This document shows, piece by piece, positions 44,384 through 55,257 of a stretch of 64,000 nucleotides of DNA (positions within the stretch are counted from its first letter, which is position 1; the number at the start of each line of letters is the position of its first letter). This stretch comes from Leclercia sp. S52. GTDB taxonomy: Bacteria; Pseudomonadota; Gammaproteobacteria; Enterobacterales; Enterobacteriaceae. The notes below the pieces were generated by a model. It did no database searches, was not told the DNA's origin, and saw only the letters and a list, made by a program, of their open reading frames with translations. The stretch lies in NCBI RefSeq assembly GCF_039727615.1, contig NZ_CP152474.1:1922001-1986000 (forward strand), given 5' to 3'. Made by a program: the position numbers and the translations under genes.

Positions 44384-45739
44384 ATGCAAAAGAAACTGAA
44401 AGTAGTGACCATCGGCGGCGGAAGCAGCTATACCCCGGAATTACTGGAGGGGTTCCTCAAGCGTTATCATGAACTGCCGGTGAGCGAACTGTGGCTGGTG
44501 GACGTAGCCGAGGGCCAGGAGAAGCTCGATATTATTTTCGACCTCTGTCAGCGGATGGTTAAAAAAGCGGGCGTACCGATGACCGTGCATAAAACCCTCG
44601 ATCGTCGCCAGGCGCTAAAAGATGCCGATTTCGTTACCACCCAGCTGCGCGTTGGTCAGCTGAAGGCGCGCGAGCTGGATGAACGCATCCCGCTGAGCTA
44701 CGGCTATCTGGGTCAGGAGACCAACGGTGCAGGCGGCCTGTTCAAAGGGCTGCGTACCATTCCGGTGGTGTTCGATATCATCAAAGACGTGCAGGAGATC
44801 TGCCCTCAGGCGTGGGTCATCAACTTTACCAACCCGGCCGGGATGGTGACCGAAGCGGTCTACCGCCATACCGATTTCAAACGCTTTATCGGGGTGTGTA
44901 ATATTCCGATCGGCATGAAGATGTTTATCCGCGACGTGCTGGCCCTGACCGACAACGACGAACTCTCCATCGACCTGTTCGGCCTGAACCACATGGTCTT
45001 TATCAAAGACGTGCTGGTCAACGGCCAGTCGCGCTTTGCGGAGCTGCTGGACGGTGTGGCGTCTGGCACCCTGAAAGCCAGCTCGGTGAAGAATATCTTC
45101 GACCTGCCGTTCAGCGAAGGGCTGATCCGCTCCCTGAACCTGCTGCCATGCTCCTATCTGCTCTACTACTTCAAGCTGAAAGAGATGCTGGCGATTGAGA
45201 TGGGCGAGTACTACAAAGGCGGCGCCCGGGCGCAGGTAGTGCAGAAGGTGGAAAAACAGCTGTTCGATCTGTATAAGAACCCGGATCTGAACGTCAAGCC
45301 GAAAGAGCTTGAGCAGCGCGGCGGGGCCTATTACTCCGACGCGGCCTGTGAAGTGATCAACGCCATCTACAACGACAAGCAGGCGGAGCATTACGTCAAC
45401 GTGCCGCACCACGGCCACATTGATAATATTCCGGCGGACTGGGCGGTGGAAATGACCTGCATCCTCGGCCGCGAGGGCGCGAAGCCGCATCCGCGTCTGA
45501 CCCATTTCGATGACAAGGTGATGGGGCTGATCCACACCATTAAGGGCTTTGAGGTGGCGGCAAGCCAGGCGGCGATCAGCGGCGAGCTGAACGACGTGCT
45601 GCTCGCCCTGAACCTGAGCCCGCTGGTGCAGTCCGATCGCGACGCCGAGAAGCTGGCGCGCGACCTGATTCTGGCCCATGAGAAATGGCTGCCGAACTTT
45701 GCCGCCGCTATCGATAAACTGAAAAGCGAGCAGCACTAA
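44384..45739 (+). CDS. chbF: GH4 6-phospho-beta-glucosidase ChbF
   Basis: 451 residues (450 in E. coli). The GH4 family needs NAD+ and a divalent metal. [19 protein letters not shown] near the start is the NAD-binding loop, and the metal-site CNIPIG (with the key cysteine near 170) and LFGLNHMVF follow. It splits deacetylated chitobiose 6-phosphate in the cytoplasm after ChbG acts. Confidence 0.96.
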   Translation: MQKKLKVVTIGGGSSYTPELLEGFLKRYHELPVSELWLVDVAEGQEKLDIIFDLCQRMVKKAGVPMTVHKTLDRRQALKDADFVTTQLRVGQLKARELDERIPLSYGYLGQETNGAGGLFKGLRTIPVVFDIIKDVQEICPQAWVINFTNPAGMVTEAVYRHTDFKRFIGVCNIPIGMKMFIRDVLALTDNDELSIDLFGLNHMVFIKDVLVNGQSRFAELLDGVASGTLKASSVKNIFDLPFSEGLIRSLNLLPCSYLLYYFKLKEMLAIEMGEYYKGGARAQVVQKVEKQLFDLYKNPDLNVKPKELEQRGGAYYSDAACEVINAIYNDKQAEHYVNVPHHGHIDNIPADWAVEMTCILGREGAKPHPRLTHFDDKVMGLIHTIKGFEVAASQAAISGELNDVLLALNLSPLVQSDRDAEKLARDLILAHEKWLPNFAAAIDKLKSEQH

Positions 45740-45750
45740 GAGGGATCGCT

Positions 45751-46509
45751 ATGGAATATCTGCTGATCGTCAATGCCGATGATTTTGGCCTCTCAAAAGG
45801 GCAGAACTACGGCATCGTGGAAGCCTGTCGGCACGGGGTGGTGACCTCAACCACCGCCATGGTCAACGGCGATGCGATTGAGCACGCTGCGCAACTCAGC
45901 CGCGCGCTGCCGGAGCTGGGCGTCGGGATGCACTTTGTTCTGACCCTCGGCCTGCCGCTGACGCCGATGCCGGGGCTGACCCGCGAGGGACAACTGGGGA
46001 AATGGATCTGGGAGATGGCAGAGCAGGGGATGTTGCCGCTGGAGGAGATTGCCCGCGAGCTGGACTGTCAGTTCAATCGCTTTGTCGACCTCTTCGGACG
46101 CGAGCCGACCCATATCGACAGCCATCATCATGTGCATATGATCCCGGCCATCTTCCCGCTGGTGGCCGAGTTTGCCCGCCGCAAAGGGGTGGCGCTGCGT
46201 GTCGATCCGCTGGTCGAAGGCATTGAGGAGCTGAGTGCCGATCTGCCGCCAACCACCGACGGTTTCAGCAGCGCATTTTACGGCGATGAAATCAGCGAGG
46301 CGTTGTTCCTGAGCGTGCTGGATCGCTCCGTACAGCAGGGCGAACGCTCGCTGGAGGTGATGGCGCACCCGGCATTCATTGATAACACCATTCGTAAAAG
46401 CGCCTACTGCTGGCCGCGGCTGACGGAGCTGGATGTGCTGACCTCGACGTCGCTGAAATATGCGATTGCCGAGCGTGGGTATCGTCTGGGAACGTTCGGG
46501 GATCTATGA
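45751..46509 (+). CDS. chbG: Chitooligosaccharide deacetylase ChbG (YdjC family)
   Basis: 252 residues (249 in E. coli), 11 bases after chbF. YdjC-fold metal ligands appear as [10 protein letters not shown] at the start and [11 protein letters not shown] near 125. It removes one acetyl group from diacetylchitobiose 6-phosphate, producing the form that ChbF and ChbR recognise. It is the last gene of the operon. Confidence 0.95.
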   Translation: MEYLLIVNADDFGLSKGQNYGIVEACRHGVVTSTTAMVNGDAIEHAAQLSRALPELGVGMHFVLTLGLPLTPMPGLTREGQLGKWIWEMAEQGMLPLEEIARELDCQFNRFVDLFGREPTHIDSHHHVHMIPAIFPLVAEFARRKGVALRVDPLVEGIEELSADLPPTTDGFSSAFYGDEISEALFLSVLDRSVQQGERSLEVMAHPAFIDNTIRKSAYCWPRLTELDVLTSTSLKYAIAERGYRLGTFGDL

Positions 46510-46515
46510 GGAAAT

Positions 46516-46633
46516 GCCGGGTGGCGGTTTCGCCTTACCCGGCCTGGCAATTCGCGGCAAACCTGTGCCAATGGGGCATTCGTTTACCGGATCAACAAAA
46601 TCGTAGGCCGGGTAAGCGCAAGCGCCACCCGGC
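46516..46633. repeat. Pair of opposed REP elements (BIME) after chbG
   Basis: GCCGGGTGGCGGTTTCGCCT, then TACCCGGCC, at 46516-46544, and GTAGGCCGGGTAAGCGCAAG, then CGCCACCCGGC, at 46603-46633, are REP units in opposite orientation with about 58 bases between. The second is followed by TATTTTTT and may end chbG transcripts. The pair lies between the convergent chbG and katE genes, a usual REP location. Confidence 0.85.
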
Positions 46634-46639
46634 TATTTT

Positions 46640-48898
46640 TTACGCTGGGATAGCCGCGATTTTACTCCGACGCGACCAGACCCGGTGCGCCGCCATCTGC
46701 AACACCAGCTCGTCCATAAACGCGCCTGCCGCAGTATCACCTTCGATAATCCCTTCTTCACCCTGATCTGCTACCTTCAGCAGCGGTTTGAACTGCCGCG
46801 CGTCGCCCGCCAGCGCAATCGGCTTAAGGTGCTTGTAGGCTTCCAGCAGATAATAGGCGGCATCCCCGTTGTTGAGCAGGCTCTGGATATCACCGCAGGG
46901 CACCACCACCGCATCAACGGTCAGGGACGGCGATCCGGCAAACGTCGCTGCCACCGGCAGCACCGAGCCGTCATCGGCGGTCACTTCTCCCATCCGCGAG
47001 TAGAGCAGCTTCGCGTGTACGCCTTTAGCCTTCAGCGCCCGCAGTACCGCCAGCACGTCGTTAGCTCGCGGGGTATCGTTGAGCAGTACCGCCACAACGC
47101 GGCCTTTGATATCGCCGCCGGGAACGGCATACAGGCTGAGGGACGGATCTTTCTTCAGGCCGCTGACGTCCTGCGGCGGGGCCAGATTACGTTGCTCGTC
47201 GGTGAGGGTCAGCCCCAGATTCTCTGCCACGCCCTGAGCCAGGGTGATATCAATGCGCGCCAGCTGATCGACCACCCGCTCGCGGATATAGGTCCGTACC
47301 ACTTTGCTCAGCTCAAAGCTGAAGGCGCCAATAATGTGCTCCTGCTCGACTGGGGTCTGGCTGTGCCAGAACAGCCGCGGATGGGCGTAATATTCAGCGA
47401 AAGAGGGGCTGCGCTCGCGGATTTTAGTCCCTTCCACGCGCTCCTGATACGACTCAAAGCCACCGCGTTTTGGTCCCGGCGGGGTTTCGCGCGGCCAGTT
47501 ATCGTTGATAGAGTTGGGCTCGTAGTTGGCCGGATTGGTATCGATCTCCATCCGGTGCATCCCGTCACGCTGGAAGTTATGGTACGGACAGGTTGGCTTG
47601 TTGATCGGGATCTCGTGGAAGTTCGGCCCGCCCAGACGGCTGATCTGCGTATCGGTGTAGGAGAACAGACGGCCCTGCAACAGCGGATCGTTGGTAAAGT
47701 CCAGCCCCGGGACGATGTGCCCTGGGTGGAAAGCGGCCTGCTCGTTCTCGGCAAAGAAGTTGTCCGGGTTACGGTTGAGCACCATTTTGCCCACCAGCTG
47801 AACCGGCACCAGCTCCTCGGGGATCAGCTTGGTCGGGTCGAGCAGGTCAAAATCAAATTTGAACTCGTCCTCTTCCGGGATCAGCTGGAAACCAAGCTCA
47901 TATTCCGGGAAGTCGCCCGCTTCAATGGCTTCCCAGAGATCGCGACGATGGAAGTCCGGGTCGCGCCCGGTGAGCTTCTGTGCTTCATCCCACACCAGCG
48001 AGGCTTTGCCGGCCACCGGCTTCCAGTGGAAGCGCACAAAGGTGGCTTTGCCTTCGGCATTGATCAGCCGGAAGGTGTGGATGCCAAACCCCTCCATGGT
48101 GCGATAGCTGCGGGGAATGCCGCGGTCGGACATCGCCCACATCACGTTGTGCAGGGTTTCAGGCTGCAGCGAGACATAGTCCCAGAAGGTATCATGCGCG
48201 CTCTGGCCCTGCGGGATCGCCCAGTGGGGCTCCGGCTTCACCGCATGGACAAAATCGGGGAACTTGTGGGCATCCTGAATAAAGAAGACCGGCGTGTTGT
48301 TGCCCACCAGGTCAAAAATCCCCTCTTCGGTATAGAACTTGGTGGCGAACCCGCGGATATCGCGCACCGTATCGGCGGAGCCTGCGCCACCCTGTACCGT
48401 GGAGAAGCGGACAAACACCGGGGTAATTTTATCCGGGTCAGAGAGGAAGGCGGCTTTGGTAATATCGCTCAGGTTTTTATAAGGCTGGAAATAGCCATGC
48501 GCGGCCGAGCCGCGGGCGTGAACGATACGCTCCGGGATACGCTCATGGTCGAAATGGGTGATCTTCTCCCGCAGGATAAAATCTTCCAGCAGGGTCGGGC
48601 CGCGCGTTCCGGCGCGCAGCGAGTTTTGGTCGTCAGCGATGCGTACACCCTGGTTGGTGGTGAGCGGGAAGTTTTCGCCGCCTTTGCGCACCGCCTCCAG
48701 CGCGTTCAGCTTTTCATTGCCGGTGTCCGGTGCCTTCAGGCTACCGGGCGCGGTAGGCTCCTGTCCCGGCGGGGTAGGGACCGGACTGGCGCGGTGGGAG
48801 CCATCATCCGGGGCCAGGGAGTCCAGCCCGGGTTTCGCTTCATTTTCATCATGGACCGGGGATTGCTGCGGGTGGTGGGTCTTATCATTTTGCGACAT
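46640..48898 (-). CDS. katE: Monofunctional catalase HPII
   Basis: 752 residues (753 in E. coli), a large-subunit clade 2 catalase. The catalytic histidine lies in [12 protein letters not shown] (about 127), the catalytic asparagine follows further on ([12 protein letters not shown]), and the heme-ligand tyrosine is in [15 protein letters not shown] (about 415). An N-terminal extension and a C-terminal flavodoxin-like domain (from about 600) are both present. It breaks down hydrogen peroxide in stationary phase; E. coli katE needs RpoS. An open frame of similar length on the other strand is a shadow. Confidence 0.97.
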   Translation of the reverse strand: MSQNDKTHHPQQSPVHDENEAKPGLDSLAPDDGSHRASPVPTPPGQEPTAPGSLKAPDTGNEKLNALEAVRKGGENFPLTTNQGVRIADDQNSLRAGTRGPTLLEDFILREKITHFDHERIPERIVHARGSAAHGYFQPYKNLSDITKAAFLSDPDKITPVFVRFSTVQGGAGSADTVRDIRGFATKFYTEEGIFDLVGNNTPVFFIQDAHKFPDFVHAVKPEPHWAIPQGQSAHDTFWDYVSLQPETLHNVMWAMSDRGIPRSYRTMEGFGIHTFRLINAEGKATFVRFHWKPVAGKASLVWDEAQKLTGRDPDFHRRDLWEAIEAGDFPEYELGFQLIPEEDEFKFDFDLLDPTKLIPEELVPVQLVGKMVLNRNPDNFFAENEQAAFHPGHIVPGLDFTNDPLLQGRLFSYTDTQISRLGGPNFHEIPINKPTCPYHNFQRDGMHRMEIDTNPANYEPNSINDNWPRETPPGPKRGGFESYQERVEGTKIRERSPSFAEYYAHPRLFWHSQTPVEQEHIIGAFSFELSKVVRTYIRERVVDQLARIDITLAQGVAENLGLTLTDEQRNLAPPQDVSGLKKDPSLSLYAVPGGDIKGRVVAVLLNDTPRANDVLAVLRALKAKGVHAKLLYSRMGEVTADDGSVLPVAATFAGSPSLTVDAVVVPCGDIQSLLNNGDAAYYLLEAYKHLKPIALAGDARQFKPLLKVADQGEEGIIEGDTAAGAFMDELVLQMAAHRVWSRRSKIAAIPA

Positions 48899-49111
48899 TG
48901 CACTCGTCTCCTGTTTTCATGGCTGAAACGCGGTCGTCTTTGCGTCAAAACTCATTAACTATAGAACAATGCCGGGGATGAGCCGGGTGAAAACCCGATT
49001 TATAGCTACCACTTACGCTTGATGGGGCACGTGGGACGCGACGCAGGAGGGGCAATCGGCTATGATAGGAATTTACTGATTTTTGAGTTTGCTTTAGTGA
49101 ACCCGCTGCTT
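48899..49111. promoter_or_regulatory. Divergent region between katE and cedA
   Basis: 213 bases holding the katE promoter. A ribosome-binding site AGGAGACGAG lies before katE on the minus strand. No gene is visible. Confidence 0.35.
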
Positions 49112-49351
49112 ATGAAACCTCTTCGCCAACAAAATCGTCCTGTTATCAGTTACCAGCCCCGCGTTGAACCCGCGCCGCCAGAACATGCCAGCAAACTGGA
49201 TGGCTTTCGTGACGTCTGGTTGTTACGCGGCAAATATGTGGCCTTTGTTCTGATTGGCGAGCGTTTTCGCCGTTCCCCGGCGTTTACCGTCCCGGAGTCG
49301 GCTCAGCGCTGGGCGGCACAGGTCCGCCAGGAAGAAGAAGTTGAGGATTAA
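49112..49351 (+). CDS. cedA: Cell division activator CedA
   Basis: 79 residues (80 in E. coli). ATG 49112 aligns at MKPLRQQNRPVISYQPR; an open extension upstream is not supported. It is a small DNA-binding protein with KLDGFRDVWLLRGKYVAFVL, reported to restore division in overreplicating dnaA(cos) cells and to bind RNA polymerase. A two-way terminator follows. Confidence 0.9.
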   Translation: MKPLRQQNRPVISYQPRVEPAPPEHASKLDGFRDVWLLRGKYVAFVLIGERFRRSPAFTVPESAQRWAAQVRQEEEVED

Positions 49352-49358
49352 CAGATAA

Positions 49359-49394
49359 TAAAAAACCGCCTTCATTGCTGAAGGCGGTTTTTTT
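49359..49394. terminator. Two-way terminator between cedA and tcyP
   Basis: AAAACCGCCTTC ends at 49373 and GAAGGCGGTTTTTTT begins at 49380. The perfect stem has A and T runs on its two sides, serving both converging genes. Confidence 0.88.
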
Positions 49395-49408
49395 AGTGCG
49401 GGAGGCGA

Positions 49409-50800
49409 TTAACGGTGCGCCAGTTCCGCATGTTCATCGCTGTCCAGTACCGCTTTATCGGTCTGCTTCAGCCACTGGCTGGTGAGCGTACCGGCGGTCA
49501 TGGAGCCGCTGACGTTCAGCGCGGTACGGCCCATGTCGATCAGAGGTTCAACGGAGATCAGCAGTGCCACCAGCGTCACCGGCAGACCCAGCGCAGGCAG
49601 TACGATCAGCGCGGCGAAGGTTGCGCCGCCGCCCACACCGGCCACACCGGCAGAGCTGACGGTCACAATCCCGACCAGGGTCGCAATCCACACCGGATCC
49701 AGCGGGTTAATACCCACCGTTGGCGCTACCATCACCGCCAGCATTGCCGGGTAGAGACCTGCACAACCGTTTTGACCAATGGTCGCGCCAAAGGAGGCGG
49801 AGAAGCTGGCGATCGATTCCGGCACGCCCAGGCGACGGGTCTGCGCTTCCACGTTCAGCGGAATAGAGGCGGCGCTGGAGCGGCTGGTGAAGGCAAAGGT
49901 CAGCACCGGCCACACTTTACGGAAGTATTTCAGCGGGCTCACGCCGTTCACGCCGAGCAGAATGCCGTGCACCACAAACATGATGCCCAGACCGAGGTAA
50001 GAGGCGACCACGAAGCTGCCCAGCTTGATGATGTCCTGCAGGTTAGAGCCTGCCACCACTTTGGTCATCAGCGCCAGCACGCCGTACGGGGTCAGCTGCA
50101 TTACCAGACGCACCAGCTTCATCACCCAGCTCTGCAGGGTGTCGATGGCGGTCAGCACGCGCTGGCCTTTCGGCGCGTCATCTTTCAGCAGCTTCAGCGC
50201 AGCCACGCCCAGGAAGGCGGCGAAAATTACCACGCTGATGATCGACGTCGGGCTAGCCCCGGTCAGGTCAGCAAACGGGTTTTTCGGGATAAAGGAGAGC
50301 ACCATCTGCGGTACGGTGAGATCCGCCACTTTACCGGCATAGTTGGTCTCGATAGCGGTCAGACGCGCGGTTTCCGCGGTGCCCTGCACCAGACCTTCTG
50401 CGGTCAGGCCAAACAGGTTGGTGACCAGCACGCCCACCAGGGCTGAGATCAGGGTCGTAAACAGCAGCGTGCCGATGGTCAGAACGCTGATTTTACCCAG
50501 CTGCGAGGCGTTATGCAGACGGGCAACCGCGCTCAGAATAGAGGCAAAGACCAGCGGCATAACAATCATCTGCAGCAGCTGAACATAGCCGTTACCGACA
50601 ATATTAAACCATTGAATAGAGTCTTTCAGTACCGGGTTGCTGGCACCGTAAATGGCCTGCAGCGCCAGTCCAAAGACCACGCCCATCACCAGACCGACCA
50701 GTACTTTTTTGGCCAGGCTCCACTGCTTATGACGCGACTGCGCCAGCAACAGCAGTAAGCCGACGAACACCACGATGTTCGCGATTAATGGAAAATTCAT
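49409..50800 (-). CDS. tcyP: L-cystine transporter TcyP (YdjN)
   Basis: 463 residues, as in E. coli. A sodium/proton:dicarboxylate symporter (DAACS) fold with about eight to ten membrane helices and a re-entrant loop. Signatures: [17 protein letters not shown] near 305 and the [18 protein letters not shown] region. It takes up cystine at the inner membrane as a sulfur source. Confidence 0.95.
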   Translation of the reverse strand: MNFPLIANIVVFVGLLLLLAQSRHKQWSLAKKVLVGLVMGVVFGLALQAIYGASNPVLKDSIQWFNIVGNGYVQLLQMIVMPLVFASILSAVARLHNASQLGKISVLTIGTLLFTTLISALVGVLVTNLFGLTAEGLVQGTAETARLTAIETNYAGKVADLTVPQMVLSFIPKNPFADLTGASPTSIISVVIFAAFLGVAALKLLKDDAPKGQRVLTAIDTLQSWVMKLVRLVMQLTPYGVLALMTKVVAGSNLQDIIKLGSFVVASYLGLGIMFVVHGILLGVNGVSPLKYFRKVWPVLTFAFTSRSSAASIPLNVEAQTRRLGVPESIASFSASFGATIGQNGCAGLYPAMLAVMVAPTVGINPLDPVWIATLVGIVTVSSAGVAGVGGGATFAALIVLPALGLPVTLVALLISVEPLIDMGRTALNVSGSMTAGTLTSQWLKQTDKAVLDSDEHAELAHR

Positions 50801-50930
50801 CCCAGTTCTCCTGATTGAATAGCAGATCGGTATTAGGTCCGACCTTGTTGGCGCAAGATTATCAGAAGTGTGATCTGGTCGCTTATATCCAAATGGAATG
50901 GGTTATGCCAAAACGCCTGAATTCGTCCAG

Positions 50931-51521
50931 TTACTGCTCACTTTGATGATGAATAAAGCGGTTGAACTGAAACTGCAGGGAATTAATCATGTGCGAAGAC
51001 CAGCGCACGGCACCGTTTTCCGGCATCGTCTGCGGCATCCACACCGCCCAGGCGAACAGGGCCATGCACAGGGCACGCTCGAGCTGGTTGCCTTTTTGTG
51101 GCCTGAGGATCGGCAGACGAAAACGCCAGCGGCAGGGCCACAGCAGGGGAACGCCCGCCGGGGTGAGCATGTCGGCCAGAATATGGCTCAGATAGCCCAG
51201 CACCATCCCCTGGATGGCATCCGCCGGGATCAGCCAGCTGTCAGGCACTTTTAAATAGAAGAGGATAAGCGCGGCAAAGACCGCCAGCAGGCTGTGGGTA
51301 AAGCCGCGATGGCCGCAGGCGCGGGCAATGGGTTTTGAGATCCACTTCAGCCGCTGCCCGAGCAGCGACTTGGGGTGATCGATATCAGGTAACAGGCAGG
51401 TCAAAACTGCCGATGGCACGATATGCCACCAGTCACCCTGCGCCAGCACCGGTGTAAGCTCAGCGTTTTTGGCAAACACTGCGCAGGCGAGAGAAAAGAG
51501 CAGATGACCTTCCGCCGTCAT
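50931..51521 (-). CDS. ydjM: Inner membrane metal-dependent hydrolase YdjM
   Basis: 196 residues, as in E. coli. ATG 51521 aligns at MTAEGHLLFSLACAVFAKNA; a GTG four codons upstream is also open. The YdjM (LexA-regulated membrane hydrolase) family shows LLPDIDHPKS and HRGFTHSLLAVF, with histidine and aspartate metal ligands and four or so membrane helices. E. coli ydjM is SOS-controlled. A box-like CTGTATAAAATC (51560-51571, read on the minus strand) lies upstream but does not end in ACAG, so I do not mark a LexA site. Confidence 0.9.
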   Translation of the reverse strand: MTAEGHLLFSLACAVFAKNAELTPVLAQGDWWHIVPSAVLTCLLPDIDHPKSLLGQRLKWISKPIARACGHRGFTHSLLAVFAALILFYLKVPDSWLIPADAIQGMVLGYLSHILADMLTPAGVPLLWPCRWRFRLPILRPQKGNQLERALCMALFAWAVWMPQTMPENGAVRWSSHMINSLQFQFNRFIHHQSEQ

Positions 51522-51613
51522 GATAAAACCCACTAAACTGTCGATGCATCCAGTATAGGGATTTTATACAGTATACGGAAGCAGTGACGGTGTAACTCTT
51601 TGTCACAAAGCTG

Positions 51614-52376
51614 TTAACGTGCGAGCCAGCCCCCATCGACGGCAAGGGTATAGCCGTTGACGTAGTCCGAGGCCGACGAAGCCAGAAATACCGCCGGGCC
51701 CTGCAGATCTTCCGGCTTACCCCAGCGACCCGCCGGAATGCGGTCAAGGATCTCCTTGCTACGCTGTTCGTCGTCGCGTAACTGCTGGGTGTTGTTGGTC
51801 GCCATATAGCCCGGGGCGATAGCGTTAACGTTAATACCGTGGTGCGCCCACTCGTTAGCCAGCAGGCGGGTGATCCCCAGCACACCGCTTTTCGATGCGG
51901 TATAAGAGGGAACCCGGATCCCCCCCCTGGAACGACAGCATAGAGGCGATGTTAATGATTTTGCCACCTTGCTCCTGGGCGATGAACTGGCGGGCCACGG
52001 CCTGCGACAGGAAAAAGACCGATTTCAGGTTGAGATTCATCACGTCATCCCAGTCCTTCTCGCTGAAGGTCAGGGCATCTTCCCGACGAATGGTGCCGGC
52101 GTTATTCACCAGAATATCGACGCGCCCCATCCCGGCGACCGTCTGCTCGACGATAGCGTTAATGGCATCCTGCTTGCTGAGATCGGCCTGGATGGCCAGA
52201 AAGCGGCGTCCCAGCGCCTTCACGCCTGCGGCGGTCTCTTCCGGGATCCGGCGATTGACGCTCACGATGTCGCAGCCTGCCTGCGCCAGACCCAGCGCCA
52301 TGCCCTGGCCGAGCCCGGTATCACAGCCGGTAACGATGGCAACTTTTCCTGAAAGATTAAAGGCATCCAGTATCAT
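51614..52376 (-). pseudogene. kduD: 2-keto-3-deoxy-D-gluconate dehydrogenase KduD, frameshifted by one extra base
   Basis: ATG 52376 opens an SDR protein with the cofactor motif GCDTGLGQGMALGLAQAG and continues to MLSFQGG near 153. There a run of eight Cs (51920-51927; Gs on the coding strand) shifts the frame. With seven, the protein continues IRVPSYTASKSGVLGITRLL (YxxxK catalytic motif) to the end, 253 residues, exactly the E. coli KduD length. The enzyme interconverts 2,5-diketo-3-deoxygluconate and 2-keto-3-deoxygluconate in uronate use. It stands alone here; in E. coli kduD pairs with kduI elsewhere. A sequencing error is the likeliest cause. Confidence 0.82.
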
Positions 52377-52523
52377 ACAGACCTCAGAAAGTAGGGGGGT
52401 ATAGTTGTTCTGAGATAAGCATAGAAGCAGGGTATGGGAATATCAAACTAAAATGAAATGATGTTTTAAAAATATTATGTGGATCATGTTTGCGGGCAAC
52501 AGGGCGTTGCCCGCCGACGTTAA
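52377..52523. other. Intergenic region before kduD
   Basis: 147 AT-rich bases between hxpB and kduD, containing the kduD promoter. GAGGTCTG lies before its start on the minus strand. Confidence 0.3.
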
Positions 52524-53192
52524 TTACCCGCGCAGATGCGCCACGGTGAGGTCCTGCAGCGAGGTGAGCTTAACGTCCGCAAGCGCATAGCGGGCATCAT
52601 GCTGATTCTCTTCTGCGGGTACGACGATAGAGCGCATCCGGGCCGCTTTGCTGGCAATCATGCCATTGACGGAGTCTTCCAGCGCCACGCAGGTGGTCGG
52701 GTCAACGCCCAGCTTCGCGGCGCAGTCCATATACACCTGCGGGTGCGGCTTGCTGTAGGGCAGTTTTTCTGCCGAGGCCAGCGCATCAAAGCTGTCGCGC
52801 AGATCAAACATGATCAGCACCTTTTCCAGCATGTGCAGCGGGGAAGCGGAGGCGAGGCCCACTTTCAGCCCCTGTGCTTTGCACAGCGCCACGGCTTCAC
52901 GCGCGCCTTTCAGCAGCGGGCGGTTCTCTTCCACCAGCGTCAGGGCCCGGTTGATGATGCGGTCGGTGACCTCGTCCCGTCCCGGCCCCACCCACGGCTG
53001 GTGGGCATACCAGAGTTCGACCACCATATCGATGCGCAGGCCGAGAGTGTCCGGCAGTTCGTGACGACGGCTGATATCCACGCCCAGGCTGGCCATCACA
53101 TCCAGTTCAGCACGATCCCAGAGCGGCTCGGAATCAATCAGTAATCCATCCATATCAAAAATGGCTGCAAGAATTTGACGCGGAGTCGACAT
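52524..53192 (-). CDS. hxpB: HAD hexitol/2-deoxyglucose-6-phosphate phosphatase
   Basis: 222 residues, as in E. coli YniC/HxpB. The HAD motifs are clear: DMDGLLIDSEP (nucleophile aspartate near 13), SASPLHMLEK, a lysine in KLPYSKPHPQVY and EDSVNGMIAS. It dephosphorylates 2-deoxyglucose 6-phosphate and other sugar phosphates. GGAGAAG precedes the ATG. It is divergent from yniB. Confidence 0.94.
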   Translation of the reverse strand: MSTPRQILAAIFDMDGLLIDSEPLWDRAELDVMASLGVDISRRHELPDTLGLRIDMVVELWYAHQPWVGPGRDEVTDRIINRALTLVEENRPLLKGAREAVALCKAQGLKVGLASASPLHMLEKVLIMFDLRDSFDALASAEKLPYSKPHPQVYMDCAAKLGVDPTTCVALEDSVNGMIASKAARMRSIVVPAEENQHDARYALADVKLTSLQDLTVAHLRG

Positions 53193-53337
53193 GCAACTTC
53201 TCCTTTCGTGGGTGTTTATCAGGGGTAAGTGCTACCTAACCCTGGCAATTTACCATATCACCCGCAAAGAACGGGCGAAAATGACAACCAGCAGGTAGAC
53301 TTAGCCTCAAAGGATGTATTTTAACAACGAGGAACCG

Positions 53338-53874
53338 ATGACATATCAACAAGCTGGACGTGTTGCGATACTGAAGATAATTGCCGGATGGGTAATTTTT
53401 ATCCCGGCGGTGATCTCGACCATTATTTCCGTCCTGAAATTTATCTATGACCACAGCGAAAAGCAGGCGGGGATCAATGCCGTGATGCTGGATTTTGCCC
53501 ACGTCATGATCGAGATGATGCGCTTTAACACGCCGTTCCTGAATTTCTTCTGGTACAACTCCCCGACGCCCGACTTCCGTCAGGGGATGAATATTGCATT
53601 CTGGATTATCTTTGCCCTGATCTTTATTGCCCTGGCGCTGCAGGCTTCCGGAGCGCGGATGCGCAGACAGACCCGCTTACTTCGCGAAGGGCTGGAAGCT
53701 CAGCTGATTCTGGAGAAGGCGAAAGGGGAAGAGGGGTTAACCCGCGAGCAGATTGAATCGCGTATCGTGGTGCCGAATCACACCATTTTCCTGCAAATTT
53801 TCACGCTCTACGTGCTGCCGGTGCTGATGATCGTCGCCGGATACTTCCTGTTCTCCCTTCTCGGTCTGGTGTAA
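53338..53874 (+). CDS. yniB: Inner membrane protein YniB
   Basis: 178 residues, as in E. coli. ATG 53338 follows GAGGAACCG. Three membrane helices are visible (about 13-35, 80-100 and 145-175), with FWYNSPTPDFRQGMN and a charged EKAKGEEGLTREQIESRIVV between them. Function unknown. Confidence 0.92.
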   Translation: MTYQQAGRVAILKIIAGWVIFIPAVISTIISVLKFIYDHSEKQAGINAVMLDFAHVMIEMMRFNTPFLNFFWYNSPTPDFRQGMNIAFWIIFALIFIALALQASGARMRRQTRLLREGLEAQLILEKAKGEEGLTREQIESRIVVPNHTIFLQIFTLYVLPVLMIVAGYFLFSLLGLV

Positions 53875-53880
53875 GCCTTT

Positions 53881-53904
53881 GCTGCCGGGCTATTGCCCGG
53901 CAGC
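53881..53904. terminator. Hairpin between yniB and yniA
   Basis: GCTGCCGGGC (53881-53890) and GCCCGGCAGC (53895-53904) form a perfect ten-base stem between converging genes; there is no T run. Confidence 0.55.
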
Positions 53905-53911
53905 CTGTGCG

Positions 53912-54773
53912 CTACGCCGCCAGCACCCGCTCCAGCGCTTTCTGCGCAGTTACCAGATGCTCACCACCAAACAGAATGGCGCGGTTCATCAGGGTATAGA
54001 GCTGATACACCGGCTGCCTTTGCAGAAAACCGGCCGGCAACGGCGAGACTGACTGATACCCGTCGTAAATCTGCGGCGGCTGTTCGGGATGCAGCGGCAG
54101 CATTGCGAGGTCGCACTCCCTGTCCCCCCAGTAGCAGGCCGGATCGAAGATATAAGGGCCGTTCGGGCCAAGCGCGCAATTATCCGACCATAAATCACCG
54201 TGTAGCAGCGAAGGCTGCGGCTGGTGCGAGGCCAGACGCTGCTGAATATGATCGACAATGGCGTCAATGTTGCCAAACTCCAGCCCTTTCTCTGCCGCCA
54301 GCTCCAGCTGCCAGCCAATCCGCTGTTCGGCAAAGAAGGTCGACCAGCGTCGTTGCCAGGCGTTGGGTTGCGGAGTCGTTGAGAGGTCGTTATCGAAATC
54401 GAGACCGAACTGCGGCTGATCGCTCCACTGATGCAGGCGGGCAATCTGTTGCCCCAGGATAAAAGCGTTGTGCGCATCGAGCGGACGGGCGGGAAGGTAG
54501 TCCATCACCAGAAAGCAGTAGTCACGATCGCTGCCGACGGCCCAGACCTGAGGTACGGAGACGGTTTTGCTGCGGGAGAGCAGTTCCAGCTGGTCAGCTT
54601 CCGCGGTGAAGATGGGTAACAGCTCGCGTTCATCACATTTCACGAAGAGGTCGCGTCCTGCATAGCGCAGATGCCATGCGGCGTGGATCTCGCCCCCCTG
54701 GCAGCTCGTTACGCAGTTCAATTTCACCTTCGCCCAGTTGTTCACTTAAAAGATGACTGATAGCCTGCCACAT
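53912..54773 (-). pseudogene. yniA: Fructosamine kinase-like YniA, frameshifted by one extra base
   Basis: ATG 54773 gives MWQAISHLLSEQLGEGEIEL and RNELPGG, as in E. coli YniA. A run of six Cs at 54693-54698 (Gs on the coding strand) then shifts the frame. With five, it continues EIHAAWHLRYAGRDLFVKCD to the end, 286 residues, exactly the E. coli length. The kinase signatures are intact: HGDLWSDNCALG (catalytic loop) and FDPACYWGDRECDLAM (metal-binding). An alternative 277-residue frame starts near 54745 but replaces the true N-terminus. The family phosphorylates ketosamines or protein-bound fructosamines. Confidence 0.83.
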
Positions 54774-54878
54774 GATCGCTCTCCCATGTTGTCTGCCAGA
54801 TCATAAAGTTAGCGTGAAACTATGGTCAAAAAACACGAACTAACGCACATCTGTGCCGTTTGGTTGACCCTGTGGCAC

Positions 54879-55169
54879 TTATTGTTGCTGCTTTTGCCAG
54901 TTTTCCCAGCTCGTGACCTCAACCTGCGGCTCTTTTCCGGTGGCACTCTCCACCAGACCCGTGGCCAGCGCTTTCACCTCCTCTTCACTCAACGGGCTGA
55001 CCAGTCCGAAGGTGTGGGTTCCCAGCTCATGCAGATTGCCGTCGTCGTCGGTCATGGTCAGTAAAAAACCGCCGCGGGTCAGATGGTTGTTGATTTCATT
55101 GAGTTCTGTCAGTGAATCTTCATGAATTTTGACGGTTACCACGTAGCGCGCGATCTCTCCACTGCTCAT
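54879..55169 (-). CDS. ydiZ: Small protein YdiZ
   Basis: 96 residues, the E. coli length. ATG 55169 follows GAGGTGAAT. A small soluble protein (DUF1869-type) with MSSGEIARYVVTVKIHEDSL, LTRGGFLLTMTDDDGNLHEL and GTHTFGLVS. Function unknown. It is divergent from nothing; the neighbours pfkB and yniA lie on the same strand. Confidence 0.85.
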   Translation of the reverse strand: MSSGEIARYVVTVKIHEDSLTELNEINNHLTRGGFLLTMTDDDGNLHELGTHTFGLVSPLSEEEVKALATGLVESATGKEPQVEVTSWENWQKQQQ

Positions 55170-55257
55170 AATTCACCTCGTTGTTATCCCGAAATTTTTT
55201 TAGCATAGACGATTCATGCCATTTGTCGCCCTCGCCGGGTCACCGGGAGGGCAACGG

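Noticed and set aside
46685..48958. 757-residue ORF opposite katE
   Set aside because: A shadow frame caused by GC-rich codon bias in the real, fully conserved katE gene.
51522..51613. LexA box for ydjM
   Set aside because: The known E. coli gene is SOS-linked, but here I find only a CTGTATAA half without a matching ACAG at the correct distance.
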